A stretch of 64,000 nt of DNA from MH13 sp042140245 (GTDB lineage Bacteria; Pseudomonadota; Alphaproteobacteria; Rhizobiales; MH13). The DNA lies in the NCBI RefSeq assembly GCF_042140245.1, contig NZ_CP159483.1:1736001-1800000 (forward strand), in the 5' to 3' direction. A model generated the notes under the pieces. That model was not told the DNA's origin, did not search any database, and was given only the letters and a program-made list of their open reading frames with translations. This document shows, piece by piece, positions 1-8,867 of this stretch. Both the position numbers and the translations under genes were made by a program. Each line of letters starts with the position of its first letter. Position 1 is the first letter of the stretch.

Positions 1-323
1 GGAAATCCATCGAGCTTAGCGAGTTGTTTATCGGCGAGGTTGAAGCGCGTTGCCCCGGTGTCACTTTCGCAGGGCCCCGTGACCCGAAGGCGCGTGGCAG
101 CCATGTCTCGTTCCGTTTCGAGCATGGGTATGCCTGCATGCAAGCTTTGATCGCGCAGAAGGTGATTGGTGACTTCCGCGCGCCTGATGTGATGCGGTTT
201 GGAATCACGCCGCTGTTCATTGGTGAGGATGACATCTCCAAGGCCGTCGATGCTATGGAAAGCATCTTGAAGAACGAGATCTGGCGCGAGGAGCGTTTTC
301 AGACACGCTCTAAGGTGACGTAA
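1..323 (+). CDS. kynU: Kynureninase, C-terminal part (gene starts before the window)
   Basis: The reading frame is open from base 3 to the TAA at 321-323, so this is the last ~106 residues of a gene that enters from the left. The tail contains GSHVSFRFEHGYA and RAPDVMRFGITPLFIG, which match the C-terminal small domain of PLP-dependent kynureninase (kynurenine to anthranilate plus alanine, tryptophan catabolism). The PLP lysine and cofactor-binding part lie outside the window and cannot be checked. No terminator is obvious in the 169 bases that follow. Identification is by recognition of the conserved tail. Confidence 0.85.
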   Translation, partial: KSIELSELFIGEVEARCPGVTFAGPRDPKARGSHVSFRFEHGYACMQALIAQKVIGDFRAPDVMRFGITPLFIGEDDISKAVDAMESILKNEIWREERFQTRSKVT

Positions 324-492
324 CGGATTTCAGGGTTTTCAGTGGGCCTTGAACCTTTGCCCTTCGGAAAAGGTATCCTGTGGACTTCGCCGACCGCAGA
401 TAACCTTTGGTTAACTGACGTTCTCAAGTGTGCTTGGCCAAACATGACACATTAAGACAGCCTAAACTGCAGGGCTGATAGTTTTTGGGTTT

Positions 493-1197
493 GTGAAAAC
501 CAAACTGGCGAGACCTGTCGTGCTTGTCCTGAAATTGAAATACTCGCACGTTTTGGCAGTTGCGATTCCAGTTGCAGTAAGTCTGGTCGCGTACTTGCAG
601 CCTTTTGTTGCGCCTAGACTTCTTTTTCTGGACCCACTTGTTGCAGCGCTTGAAACCGACGCATGCTGCAAGACCTATCTGGGTATCGTCTCAACGTTCG
701 GCATCATTCTTTGGGTTGCGACCGCATCGGTCTGTTTGTTCACGGCTCTTGTGTTGTACTCTCAATTAGTCCGGCGCTCATTTTGGGAGTTCGCTGCCAT
801 GGCGGGTCTATTGACCGCTTGGTTGGCTTTGGATGATGGGTTCTTAATCCATGAAAACATCGCGCCCAAGCTTGGTATCCCACAAACGGTCATGCTCTTG
901 CTCATCGTCGCTTTTGCGATCGTTTATGCGCTGCGCTGCTGGCGCATCATACTCTCTCATGATGCACTGATGTTTGGTTTGGCTGGCTTTTTTCTGGCCG
1001 CGAGCGTTGGCATTGACGTTTTTCATGCCAGCGCGACAGATCTGCATTTTCTTGCTGAAGATGGCGCCAAGTTTGTCGGTATCGTTTGTTGGACATGCTT
1101 CCATCTGTCGGCGATGAAAGGATTGTTTAGTTCTTGCGGCGAGGGCGCCAAAGACAGTCTAACTTTCAAAGGCAATGCTGTTTTGGCGGCTCGGTGA
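493..1197 (+). CDS. Multi-pass membrane protein of unknown function
   Basis: This 234-residue protein starts at GTG. About six hydrophobic segments are visible, near residues 17-36, 60-90, 97-116, 131-147, 158-177 and 192-210. The motif LALDDGFLIHE (~111-121) lies at the end of the third segment. Similar acidic DD-x-FxxHE motifs occur in uncharacterised bacterial membrane proteins and could bind a metal, but that is inference. It ends 11 bases before the ATP-grasp gene, so it is probably the first gene of a four-gene unit with the ATP-grasp enzyme, the FemAB-like transferase and the flippase. I do not recognise a named family and assign no function. Confidence 0.6.
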   Translation: MKTKLARPVVLVLKLKYSHVLAVAIPVAVSLVAYLQPFVAPRLLFLDPLVAALETDACCKTYLGIVSTFGIILWVATASVCLFTALVLYSQLVRRSFWEFAAMAGLLTAWLALDDGFLIHENIAPKLGIPQTVMLLLIVAFAIVYALRCWRIILSHDALMFGLAGFFLAASVGIDVFHASATDLHFLAEDGAKFVGIVCWTCFHLSAMKGLFSSCGEGAKDSLTFKGNAVLAAR

Positions 1198-1208
1198 GGC
1201 TTGGGTTG

Positions 1209-2504
1209 ATGAGCAAAGCCTTTAGCGATCAAACTGTTCTTCTGCTTGGAAACTATCGTCCGACACTGGCGATAGCACGGCAGCTGGCTCACCAAGGCGC
1301 TCGTGTAATTGCTGTGCGCGAAGGGTGTGACCGGGGTGCTGAGCTGTCACGGTACGTTACAGATATCTGGGATAGTCCGCCCATTGACGGCAACCCGACC
1401 GTTTTCATTCGCGCTTTAGAGGCCTTTGTCGCGAGTGATAAGCGTATCAGCATCGTCATGCCCGTTGCTGAAGAGTTTGTGCGCGTTGTTGCGGAAAATC
1501 CACCCAGTCTAGGAGACCATGTCACTCTTGCGACTATGGATCGCTCGCTCGTCAATGCCTGTCTCAACAAGCCTCACATGATGGCATTGGCGCAGGAGGC
1601 CGATGTACCAATTGCGCCTTACACAACCGCTCAAAAGGTCCAAGACCTTACACGAAAAGCGTCTGGCATCGGATTTCCACTTGTTGTGAGGCCAATGGTT
1701 TCCACTGCGCGGATTGACGGCGAAAAAACTGTAGCGATTACCGATGGGGCAGATCTCGAGGAGTGTTTCACCGAGTGGGATGATGCATGGGGTGGCCTCA
1801 TCCTGCAGAAACAAGCCGCCGGTAAGCGGCACAATGTCTATTTCGCCGCGAAAGATGGTGAAATCCGGCGGCTTTTGCACGCCATTATCCTTAGGACTGA
1901 TCGACCTGATGGATCTGGATTGGCTGTTGAAGGGCGAACCGTTGAAGCAAGTGACGACTTGGTTCGTCATACTGCATCACTCCTTCAGCGCCTTAACTAC
2001 AGCGGCATCGGTTGTGCTCAGTTTCTTGTTGACGAACAAACAGGCTCAATTTGTTTCTTGGAGATAAACCCACGGATTGCTGGCAATCACGCTGTTCCTG
2101 AGCATTGCGGTTTGGATCTTGCCGGGTTTCTCATCGCTTTGGCGCAAAACCGGGAAACCGGCCTGCAGCCATTGCCCTACGGGCGTGGCGGTGTGCGCTA
2201 CTCGTGGGTGGCGGGTGACGTTGATGGGCTGAAGTGTTCGCTCAAGGGGCGTATGATTGGTCCTTGCGCAGCCTTGCGATGGATGTGGGATATTCCACGA
2301 ACAGCGTTTCGTTCTGACCTCGATGTGATGTTTCGGTGGGATGATCCGCTGCCAGGACTCGCCAATCTCTGCGACGTCATTCCTATCGTTGGCCATCTCA
2401 GCCGGTTGCGCCATAGCCGTGCTGGTCGCAAGCATCAGCTTGCAGCCCTTGATCACAACCCCACTGTGCACACCTCATCTTCAACGGAGCTGTTCAAGCC
2501 ATGA
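1209..2504 (+). CDS. ATP-grasp domain carboxylate-amine ligase-like protein
   Basis: The protein has 431 residues counting from the ATG at 1209; an in-frame extension to 1134 would overlap the previous gene and is unlikely. The N-terminal part is a Rossmann-like pre-ATP-grasp domain (VLLLGNYRPTLAIARQLAHQGARVIAV). The ATP-grasp core follows, with GFPLVVRPMVS as nucleotide-binding strand and CFLEINPRIAGNHAV as the Mg-binding ExNPR motif. These enzymes make amide or ester bonds through acyl-phosphate intermediates. Its substrate is unknown; the nearest recognisable relatives are carbamoyl-phosphate synthase/PylC-like ligases. Its stop overlaps the next start (ATGA, 2501-2504), so translation is coupled to the FemAB-like gene. 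Confidence 0.75.
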   Translation: MSKAFSDQTVLLLGNYRPTLAIARQLAHQGARVIAVREGCDRGAELSRYVTDIWDSPPIDGNPTVFIRALEAFVASDKRISIVMPVAEEFVRVVAENPPSLGDHVTLATMDRSLVNACLNKPHMMALAQEADVPIAPYTTAQKVQDLTRKASGIGFPLVVRPMVSTARIDGEKTVAITDGADLEECFTEWDDAWGGLILQKQAAGKRHNVYFAAKDGEIRRLLHAIILRTDRPDGSGLAVEGRTVEASDDLVRHTASLLQRLNYSGIGCAQFLVDEQTGSICFLEINPRIAGNHAVPEHCGLDLAGFLIALAQNRETGLQPLPYGRGGVRYSWVAGDVDGLKCSLKGRMIGPCAALRWMWDIPRTAFRSDLDVMFRWDDPLPGLANLCDVIPIVGHLSRLRHSRAGRKHQLAALDHNPTVHTSSSTELFKP

Positions 2505-3646
2505 CGTCGATTGCGGCCAACGCCGCTGTTTTTGCCGATCAAAGAGGCAAGGAAGCTCTGAACAGCCAATCTCGGCTGCGTTCGGAGACTGTGCCCATGG
2601 ATGCGTGGGACGATCTTGTTTTGCGGTTTGATGATATCGTCTACGAGCAGACACAATGCTTCAGCAAAAGCCGATGGCCGGAAGACCAGATCCAACGGTT
2701 GGCCTACTGGGATGACACGCGCCTGGCCGCGGCCACAACCTTGCGACGTCTTTCTGTACGCGGCACTGGTGTTCATCTGACCATGGTGCGTTGGGGGCCT
2801 CTTTGGCGCCCAACAGGCCAAACCGCATCGGCTGAAACCTTGGATGACGTTTATCGGCACCTTGTTCAACGCTATGCTAGTGGAGCACGTGACTGTCTTT
2901 TACTGACGCCGCGCTGTGATCCTGTTGCGAATGACGAAGCACCCACTCGCCTTTCTCGACTAGGGTTTAAACTGCTGCAAAGCCGGTCCTCCAAAACGCG
3001 CTACTTCGTGGACGTGTCCCAAGGGTCGGATGCGCTGCGATCCAGCCTCTCACAGAAGTGGCGTTACAATTTGCGGAAATCAGAAAAGAACGATCTTTCC
3101 GTAGAGGTTTTAGCTGACGAAAGCGCCTTAGGGCAATTCAAAGCAATGCACACCGCCATGATGGAGCGAAAGCGCTTCACTGAAACTGGGCCCATCGACA
3201 CATTGTCTGATGTGATGGCCGCTGAGCAACCAAGTCTGCGACCGCTTGTCTTCATTGTCAGCCACGGCGGCGATGAGGTGGCGGGCGCTGTGATCGATGT
3301 CTCGGGAGAGCAGGCCAACTATCTCTACGGTGCAACCGATGATAAAGCCCTTCCACTCAACGCCGGCTACTTCATGCAGTGGAAAGTGGTCGAGCACCTT
3401 TCACGCATGCCAGATATCCACTGGTATGGGCTGGGCGGCGGCTCATCATCCAGTTGCAGTCTTCATCAGTTTAAGCGTGGTTTGACCGGCAAGACCGGTC
3501 TGACGATTGATGAGCCGGAGGCTTTTGTCCGAGCCGGATCAGCATATGCAGCGCTGGTTGGAACCTCCGTTGCTCGATTGCGGTGGTGGTGGCAAGACGT
3601 TGATCTCGACATCGTTGCTCGGTTGACACAAAGCAACAGAGCCTGA
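2501..3646 (+). CDS. FemAB/GNAT-type acyl- or aminoacyl-transferase
   Basis: The 381-residue protein resembles the FemAB-like/BioF2 branch of the GNAT superfamily. It has two related halves, with SLSQKWRYNLRKSEKNDLSVEV (~185-205) leading the second half and VAGAVIDVSGEQANYLYGATDD forming a GNAT-like strand pair; a LHQFKRGLTG motif follows near residue 325. Such enzymes transfer amino acids or acyl groups to cell-wall or exopolysaccharide intermediates in the cytoplasm. It overlaps the ATP-grasp gene by four bases and is six bases upstream of the flippase, which supports a shared surface-decoration pathway. The substrate cannot be read from the sequence. Confidence 0.7.
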   Translation: MTSIAANAAVFADQRGKEALNSQSRLRSETVPMDAWDDLVLRFDDIVYEQTQCFSKSRWPEDQIQRLAYWDDTRLAAATTLRRLSVRGTGVHLTMVRWGPLWRPTGQTASAETLDDVYRHLVQRYASGARDCLLLTPRCDPVANDEAPTRLSRLGFKLLQSRSSKTRYFVDVSQGSDALRSSLSQKWRYNLRKSEKNDLSVEVLADESALGQFKAMHTAMMERKRFTETGPIDTLSDVMAAEQPSLRPLVFIVSHGGDEVAGAVIDVSGEQANYLYGATDDKALPLNAGYFMQWKVVEHLSRMPDIHWYGLGGGSSSSCSLHQFKRGLTGKTGLTIDEPEAFVRAGSAYAALVGTSVARLRWWWQDVDLDIVARLTQSNRA

Positions 3647-3652
3647 TCGCCG

Positions 3653-4990
3653 ATGTTGCGGCTTGTCTCTGTATCATCGTTGCTCACAGGCGCCCGCCTT
3701 TTAGGTGCTATGGCAACGCTGGTCTTGACGTTGATTCTGACACGCCATTTTGGCGCTGAGATTGCTGCTGGATTTGCCGTTTGTATGGCGTTGGCCGCCA
3801 CCATCACAACGATCAGTCTTGCGGGGCTGCAAGCGTTCTCTCCGATCCTTATCGCTGAGTACAACAAAACTGAGCAACACGGCTATCTTCGCGGTTTTGT
3901 GCTGGCTGGAGGCTTGGCCTGCCTCGGACTGACAATCATCTTGGTAGGACTGCTGCTGATCGCAGAGTGGTTGGGTGTCTTATCCGTGATCGGCCTGGAT
4001 CTCAGTGGTCCACTTTTGTTGGCAACATCCATTGTTGCGATTGCTGGGGCTGTGTTGGCTTTTTCGGCCGGTGTGCTGACCGGCTTTCACAAGCAACCCA
4101 AAGCGCAATTGCCGGAAAGTCTTTTACGCCCCTTCTTGATCCTCGGCACGATCGCCGCTCTCGCGGTGGCCATGGTTGAACCCCAACTCATCCATGTTCT
4201 GGTGGCGGTTGCGTTGGTTGTTGTTGGACCAGCGGCAATGGTCGCTTTCTTCATGTTGCAGCAGATGCGCGAGGTGCCCCAGGTGCCGATGAGCTTTGAC
4301 TTTTCGCGTTGGGTTCGAATGGCGCCACCATGGCTCTCCATAACGGTTGTTTGGGACAATATGATTGAGCTTATGCTCTTGCTGGCAGCAGCCCTTGCTG
4401 GTGCGACTGAAGTCGTGTTGCTGCATATTTGCTTTCGGTACCGCGTACTGGCTGGGTTCGGGATGCGGTCTCTCTACAGCGTCAGCCAGCCTCGGATCTA
4501 CGAAGCCATCGCTTTGCGTGACCTTGATAGTGCCAGGGCCATCATTGGCATCACGAACATTCTTTCTTTGATCTATGGCATCGCCGTTCTGGTGTTTGTT
4601 GCTCTGTTTGCCGACTTGCTGCTCGGCGTGTTCGGCTCAGAGTTTACTGATGGCAAAGCGCTGTTGTTGTGTGTGTGTGGTCTTATCCTTGTTCGTGCGA
4701 TTTTTGGACCCGCTATGGCTGTGTTGGGTGCCAATGGTGCCCAGATACTCGTGGCGCTCATACTCGTCGGGACGCTTGTTGCGGCTGTTTTGATGAGCAT
4801 CGCTTTGTTCCCGTCCTTTGGCATCCTCGCTATCGGAATCGGCTATACAATCGCCAACGCCCTATCGTCGTTCGCCCTGTGGTTCATTGCTCGCCAAAGA
4901 TTCAGTCTTGATTGCGCCATCTGGGCAGTGGATTTTCCCCGGGCCTACCGTTCTTTGCGTGATGAGGTTGCCTCGTCGGTGCCGACCTAG
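3653..4990 (+). CDS. Polysaccharide/lipid-linked oligosaccharide flippase (MOP superfamily)
   Basis: The 445-residue, very hydrophobic protein has about twelve membrane segments and the layout of Wzx/MurJ-type flippases, starting LVSVSSLLTGARLLGAMATLVLTLILTRHFG. Such proteins move lipid-linked saccharides or glycolipids across the inner membrane. It closes the unit of membrane protein, ATP-grasp and FemAB-like genes. No glycosyltransferase is in the window, so the saccharide donor must be made elsewhere. Its stop shares the palindrome CTAG (4987-4990) with the stop of the convergent phnF. Confidence 0.75.
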   Translation: MLRLVSVSSLLTGARLLGAMATLVLTLILTRHFGAEIAAGFAVCMALAATITTISLAGLQAFSPILIAEYNKTEQHGYLRGFVLAGGLACLGLTIILVGLLLIAEWLGVLSVIGLDLSGPLLLATSIVAIAGAVLAFSAGVLTGFHKQPKAQLPESLLRPFLILGTIAALAVAMVEPQLIHVLVAVALVVVGPAAMVAFFMLQQMREVPQVPMSFDFSRWVRMAPPWLSITVVWDNMIELMLLLAAALAGATEVVLLHICFRYRVLAGFGMRSLYSVSQPRIYEAIALRDLDSARAIIGITNILSLIYGIAVLVFVALFADLLLGVFGSEFTDGKALLLCVCGLILVRAIFGPAMAVLGANGAQILVALILVGTLVAAVLMSIALFPSFGILAIGIGYTIANALSSFALWFIARQRFSLDCAIWAVDFPRAYRSLRDEVASSVPT

Positions 4991-5703
4991 CCGTCATCTG
5001 GTGTGAGCGTCAGAGTGACCCGATCGCCAGCAAACCAGGTTTTGCCAAATTCAACAGGTGTGCCATCGCGATCCACATTCACACTGGTGGTGCGTAGGAC
5101 TGGCACACCAGCTTTCACTTGCAGGTGGGTGGCCAGTGTTGGCGAGGCGGGCAACGCATTGATACGCGTCTGTTGCCGCGTGTAGTCGTCCACGCCAGCG
5201 GCTTTGAGCGCCGCAGTGACAGAGTTGTTGACCTTCAGGTCATCGAACAGATTGGGAAAGCGCTGCTCTGGGAAAACGCTGCGGAACATGGCGATGGCTG
5301 CATCATCGGCGAACGAAAGGCCTTCGCAGACCTTCACTTTAGAGTTGGGTCTTAAGTCGAGCGCTTCGGCTTCACTCGCGTCGGCGAGGCGCGTTTCAGT
5401 GATCAGCATTTTTCGCCTTGGGGTTCGACCCGCTTCCAGCAAGTTTTGATGAAACCGTACGCGCTGGCCCAATGGGTAATCTGTCGAAGCCTGTGTCACG
5501 AAAACACCAGCGCCTCGGCGGGCATGCACCACTCCCTTGTCGGCCAATGCACTCAACGCACGGCGGACAGTGTGTCGGTTTACTCCAAAGCGGTTGGCCA
5601 ACTGGGCCTCGGTCGGCAGCTTGCCTCCCGAGGGGTAATGTCCAGCTTCAATATCGCTTTCCAGCATCTCAAAAATGGCGGTCCAGAGGGCAGTGCGGGC
5701 CAT
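4987..5703 (-). CDS. phnF: GntR/HutC-family regulator of phosphonate genes
   Basis: The 238-residue regulator has an N-terminal winged helix of the GntR type (AIFEMLESDIEAGHYPSGGKLPTEAQLANRF, then VNRHTVRRALSALADKGVVHARRGAGVFV, ~residues 9-70). A C-terminal UTRA ligand domain follows (DLRPNSKVKVCEGLSFADD, VPVLRTTSVNVDRDGTPVEFGKTWFAGDRV). It is divergent from phnG across 128 bases, the usual place for PhnF, which represses C-P lyase genes in bacteria where it has been studied. A candidate operator is listed at 5803-5822. The start at 5703 gives the expected length. Confidence 0.88.
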   Translation of the reverse strand: MARTALWTAIFEMLESDIEAGHYPSGGKLPTEAQLANRFGVNRHTVRRALSALADKGVVHARRGAGVFVTQASTDYPLGQRVRFHQNLLEAGRTPRRKMLITETRLADASEAEALDLRPNSKVKVCEGLSFADDAAIAMFRSVFPEQRFPNLFDDLKVNNSVTAALKAAGVDDYTRQQTRINALPASPTLATHLQVKAGVPVLRTTSVNVDRDGTPVEFGKTWFAGDRVTLTLTPDDG

Positions 5704-5737
5704 AGCGTATCCAGTGCGTGCAGTCGGGTCGTTCCCA

Positions 5738-5755
5738 ATGTCATGGAAAATTCAT
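5738..5755 (+). promoter_or_regulatory. Weak candidate Pho box upstream of phnG
   Basis: ATGTCAT, four bases, then AATTCAT. The first half matches six of seven positions of the CTGTCAT Pho-box repeat, the second only four. It lies 77 bases upstream of the phnG start. It is much weaker than the sites at 14885 and 33665 and is listed only because C-P lyase operons are usually PhoB-controlled. Confidence 0.3.
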
Positions 5756-5802
5756 CAAACGACAGTTGCGCGAACGCTCTCCCATCGCTAAAATTTGTCT
5801 AG

Positions 5803-5822
5803 TTGTATAAATATTTGGACAA
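5803..5822. promoter_or_regulatory. Candidate PhnF operator
   Basis: TTGTATAAATATTTGGACAA is an imperfect palindrome (16 of 20 positions symmetrical) placed 9 bases upstream of the phnG start. A further TTGTC half-site sits at 5795-5799. HutC/PhnF-type regulators bind such TTGT-N-ACAA palindromes. The GTCCAA/TTGGAC half recurs in the palindrome at 11563-11577. Binding is inferred from position and symmetry. Confidence 0.5.
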
Positions 5823-5831
5823 GTTGGCAAG

Positions 5832-6305
5832 ATGTTGAAAAACCAAGAACTGTCCCAAGCGAACAAAGCGCGTCAGGTGCGCCTGTCTGTGTTGGCCAAG
5901 GCGCCGGCCGACCGTCTGACCACCCTGTGGCGAGGTTGGTGCGGTCATGCGGGCGAGCCTGCTCATGAAGTTCTGCGACCGCCAGAGATTGGCACTGTCA
6001 TGGTGCGTGGACGGGCCGGAGCCGTGGGCGCCCCGTTCAATCTGGGTGAGATCACTGTCACGCGCTGCTCAGTAAGGTTGCCGAGCGGACATGTCGGCCA
6101 TGGCTATGTGCAGGGACGCGATAAGCAGGCCTCATTGGCCGGAGCGCTTGTCGATGCGCTCGCACAGGCTGGCCAGGCCGATACGATGGATGAGGCGATC
6201 ATCGAACCTTTGGCAATCGAAGCCCAGGCACACTTGGCAGCAAGGGCAGCAAAGGCTGCGGCCACGAAAGTGGATTTCTTCACCATGGTGCGAGGAGACA
6301 ATTGA
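5832..6305 (+). CDS. phnG: C-P lyase subunit PhnG
   Basis: The 157-residue protein carries the PhnG pattern RGRAGAVGAPFNLGEITVTRCSVRL followed by GHVGHGYVQGRDKQAS. PhnG is part of the PhnGHIJ core complex; with PhnI it takes part in transferring the phosphonate to ribose of ATP. It is the first gene of the phnGHIJKLN unit, and its stop and the phnH start overlap as TGATG (6303-6307). Length is typical for the family. Confidence 0.93.
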   Translation: MLKNQELSQANKARQVRLSVLAKAPADRLTTLWRGWCGHAGEPAHEVLRPPEIGTVMVRGRAGAVGAPFNLGEITVTRCSVRLPSGHVGHGYVQGRDKQASLAGALVDALAQAGQADTMDEAIIEPLAIEAQAHLAARAAKAAATKVDFFTMVRGDN

Positions 6306-6880
6306 TGCAGCAGCAAAGCGCCTTTGAAGGTGGTTTCGCCAACCCCTCGTACGACGCAGCGCACGCTTTTCGTGCCGCTATGCGTGTCATGGCCCGTCCT
6401 GGTACCGTGGAAACCATCAACGGCGGCAGCGCGCCATGGCCGGTATCTGTGGCGGCCGCAAGCGTGATGTTGACGCTGTGCGATCCGGATACAGGCGTTC
6501 ATCTGGCTGGCGCACATGACACTGAAGATGTGCGCGAGTGGGTGACCTTCCACACCGCCGCCGCGCTGGTCTGCGCAGAGCAGGCCGATTTTGCCATCGG
6601 CACCTGGGACGCGCTGCAACCTGTCTCGCGCTTTAAGACTGGTACCAGCGAATATCCTGACCGCGCCGCAACGCTGGTCGTGGATGTGCCGGAACTGTTG
6701 CAAAGCGGGGCGCGGCTGACCGGCCCTGGTATCAAAGACCGCGCCTTGTTGAACCTGCCGGAGTTGGAAGCTTTTCAGGCCAATCGAAAGCTGTTCCCGC
6801 TTGGGTTCGACTGTTTTTTCTGTGTGGGCGAGCAGATCGCAGCCTTGCCGCGCTCAACCATCGTTTCGGAGGCTGGCTGA
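6305..6880 (+). CDS. phnH: C-P lyase subunit PhnH
   Basis: The 191-residue protein has the PhnH hallmarks GGFANPSYDAAHAFRAAMRVMARPG at the start and LTGPGIKDRALLNLPEL later. PhnH is a structural subunit of the C-P lyase core and has a PLP-transferase-like fold without PLP chemistry. I chose the ATG at 6305, which overlaps the phnG stop, over the TTG three bases upstream. The stop overlaps the phnI ATG by one base. Confidence 0.93.
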   Translation: MQQQSAFEGGFANPSYDAAHAFRAAMRVMARPGTVETINGGSAPWPVSVAAASVMLTLCDPDTGVHLAGAHDTEDVREWVTFHTAAALVCAEQADFAIGTWDALQPVSRFKTGTSEYPDRAATLVVDVPELLQSGARLTGPGIKDRALLNLPELEAFQANRKLFPLGFDCFFCVGEQIAALPRSTIVSEAG

Positions 6881-7989
6881 TGTATGTTGCCGTCAAAGGT
6901 GGCGAACGCGCCATCGACAATGCCCATGCCTGGCTTGCCGAAGAGCGCCGAGGCGATGTGGCGATTGAGGAGCTCTCGGTCGCGCAAATCCGCGAGCAGT
7001 TGGCGCTTGGCGTTGCCCGCGTGATGGCTGAGGGTTCGCTGTTCGACCCTGATCTTGCCGCCCTTGCGATCAAGCAGGCGCGGGGTGATCTGATTGAGGC
7101 GATCTTTCTTATTCGCGCCTTCCGCACCACACTGCCGCGCTTTGGTGCCAGTGCGTCCATCGATACCGGCGCGATGACCTGCGACCGCCGCATATCGGCG
7201 ACCTTCAAGGATGTGCCGGGTGGTCAGGTGCTTGGCCCAACGTTCGATTACACGCATCGGCTTATCGATTTTGCCCTGGCGGCCAATGGCGAGCCGCCGC
7301 TTAATGCAGAAACAGGTGAGGCCCGCACCGAGCCGACGCCGCATGTGACCGAGTTTCTGGACCGTGAAGGGCTTATCCAAAATGAAGTGGATGGCAGTGA
7401 AACGCCGCGCGACCTGACGCGCGAACCGCTCGATTTCCCCGCAGACCGGCCACTGCGCCTGCAAGCGATTGCCCGAGGCGATGAGGGCTTTGTGCTTTCC
7501 ATGGCTTATTCCACCCAGCGTGGCTATGGCCGCAACCACCCATTCGTGGGTGAGCTGCGGGTTGGCCAGGTGGCGGTTGAAATGGACATTCCCGAACTCG
7601 GGTTTGCCATCGAGATCGGAGAGATCACCGTGACGGAGTGCGAAACCGTCAACCAGTTCATGGGCTCAAAAACCGAACCCCCACAGTTCACGCGTGGCTA
7701 CGGTCTGGTGTTCGGGCACTCTGAACGCAAGGCGATTTCCATGGCGCTGGTGGACCGTGCGCTGCGCTGGGAAGAGCTGGGCGAGGACAATGTCGGCGCG
7801 CCGGCGCAGGATGAAGAGTTCGTGCTCTCGCACTCTGACAACATTCAGGCGACTGGCTTTCTGGAGCACATCAAGCTGCCCCACTATGTCGACTTTCAGT
7901 CCGAGCTGGAACTCATCCGCAAGCTGCGGGCCGAAGCTCAGCAGGCTTCCAATTCGGACTCTCAACTCTTTCAGGAGGCCGCAGAATGA
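6880..7989 (+). CDS. phnI: C-P lyase subunit PhnI (nucleosidase-like)
   Basis: The 369-residue protein begins MYVAVKGGERAIDNAHAWLAEERRGD, diagnostic for PhnI. It continues with QLALGVARVMAEGSLFDPDLAALAIKQARGD. PhnI catalyses displacement of adenine from ATP by phosphonate with PhnG and PhnH, giving ribose 1-phosphonate 5-triphosphate. Length matches the family. The stop overlaps phnJ by four bases (ATGA, 7986-7989). Confidence 0.95.
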   Translation: MYVAVKGGERAIDNAHAWLAEERRGDVAIEELSVAQIREQLALGVARVMAEGSLFDPDLAALAIKQARGDLIEAIFLIRAFRTTLPRFGASASIDTGAMTCDRRISATFKDVPGGQVLGPTFDYTHRLIDFALAANGEPPLNAETGEARTEPTPHVTEFLDREGLIQNEVDGSETPRDLTREPLDFPADRPLRLQAIARGDEGFVLSMAYSTQRGYGRNHPFVGELRVGQVAVEMDIPELGFAIEIGEITVTECETVNQFMGSKTEPPQFTRGYGLVFGHSERKAISMALVDRALRWEELGEDNVGAPAQDEEFVLSHSDNIQATGFLEHIKLPHYVDFQSELELIRKLRAEAQQASNSDSQLFQEAAE

Positions 7990-8867
7990 GCGCCCCCCAA
8001 GCCGAAACACCGATGAGCGAGTACAATTTCGCCTATCTCGACGAACAAACGAAACGGATGATCCGCCGCGCCATTTTGAAAGGCTTGGCGGTTCCGGGCT
8101 ACCAAGTTCCCTTTGCCAGCCGCGAGATGCCGATGCCCTATGGCTGGGGCACGGGCGGGGTGCAGGTGTCTGCGGCGGTGATGACGCCTGACGACACGTT
8201 CAAAGTGATCGATCAGGGGGCTGACGACACCACCAACGCCGTCTCGATCCGCAAGTTCTTTGAAAAGACGGCTGATGTGGCCGTTACTGAGCGCACCAAA
8301 GATGCCACCGTGATTCAGACGCGGCACCGTATCCCCGAGGAGCTCCTCACCGAGGATCAGATACTGGTCTACCAAGTGCCGATCCCCGAACCTTTGCGTT
8401 TCTTGGAACCGCGTGAAACCGAAACGCGCAAAATGCACGCGCTGGAAGAGTATGGCCTAATGCATGTGCGGCTTTATGAGAACATCGCTCAGCACGGGGC
8501 CATCACCACTGCCTATGCCTATCCGGTGAAGGTGGAAGATCGCTATGTGATGGATCCTTCACCAATCCCAAAATTCGACAATCCGAAACTGGAGTCCGAC
8601 GCGATCCAGCTGTTCGGTGCGGGCCGCGAACAACGCATCTATGCGGTGCCGCCGCACACCAAAGTGGTGAGTTTGGATTTTGAGGATCATCCGTTTGACC
8701 CGTCAAAGGCCAACCACCCTTGTGCCCTGTGTGGGTCGACCACCAGCTATCTCGATGAAGTGATTGTCGATGATGACGGCGGGCGAATGTTCGTCTGTTC
8801 CGACACCGATTATTGCGCGCAACGTCAGGCAGCCGGACACACCGGTGAACAGGAGCAGGCGGCATGA
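7986..8867 (+). CDS. phnJ: C-P lyase catalytic subunit PhnJ (radical SAM)
   Basis: The 293-residue protein is the radical SAM enzyme that cleaves the C-P bond of ribose 1-phosphonate 5-phosphate and makes 5-phosphoribosyl 1,2-cyclic phosphate. The four conserved cysteines are all present: C246 and C249 (CALC), C271 and C277, with the same spacing as C241, C244, C266 and C272 of the E. coli protein. Three bind the 4Fe-4S cluster and one (E. coli C272) is the proposed thiyl-radical residue. An N-terminal extension of about ten residues may not be translated if the second Met (MSEYNFAYLDEQ) is used. Confidence 0.96.
   Translation: MSAPQAETPMSEYNFAYLDEQTKRMIRRAILKGLAVPGYQVPFASREMPMPYGWGTGGVQVSAAVMTPDDTFKVIDQGADDTTNAVSIRKFFEKTADVAVTERTKDATVIQTRHRIPEELLTEDQILVYQVPIPEPLRFLEPRETETRKMHALEEYGLMHVRLYENIAQHGAITTAYAYPVKVEDRYVMDPSPIPKFDNPKLESDAIQLFGAGREQRIYAVPPHTKVVSLDFEDHPFDPSKANHPCALCGSTTSYLDEVIVDDDGGRMFVCSDTDYCAQRQAAGHTGEQEQAA

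Noticed and set aside
462..671. Reverse-strand open frame over the start of the membrane-protein gene
   Set aside because: Composition is low-complexity Ser/Thr/Ala, with no ribosome binding site and no family resemblance; it is a shadow frame.
1134..1208. Longer N-terminus of the ATP-grasp protein
   Set aside because: It overlaps the preceding membrane-protein gene for 64 bases and is rich in Arg, Gln and Gly without resemblance to the fold; ATG at 1209 starts directly at the Rossmann-like strand.
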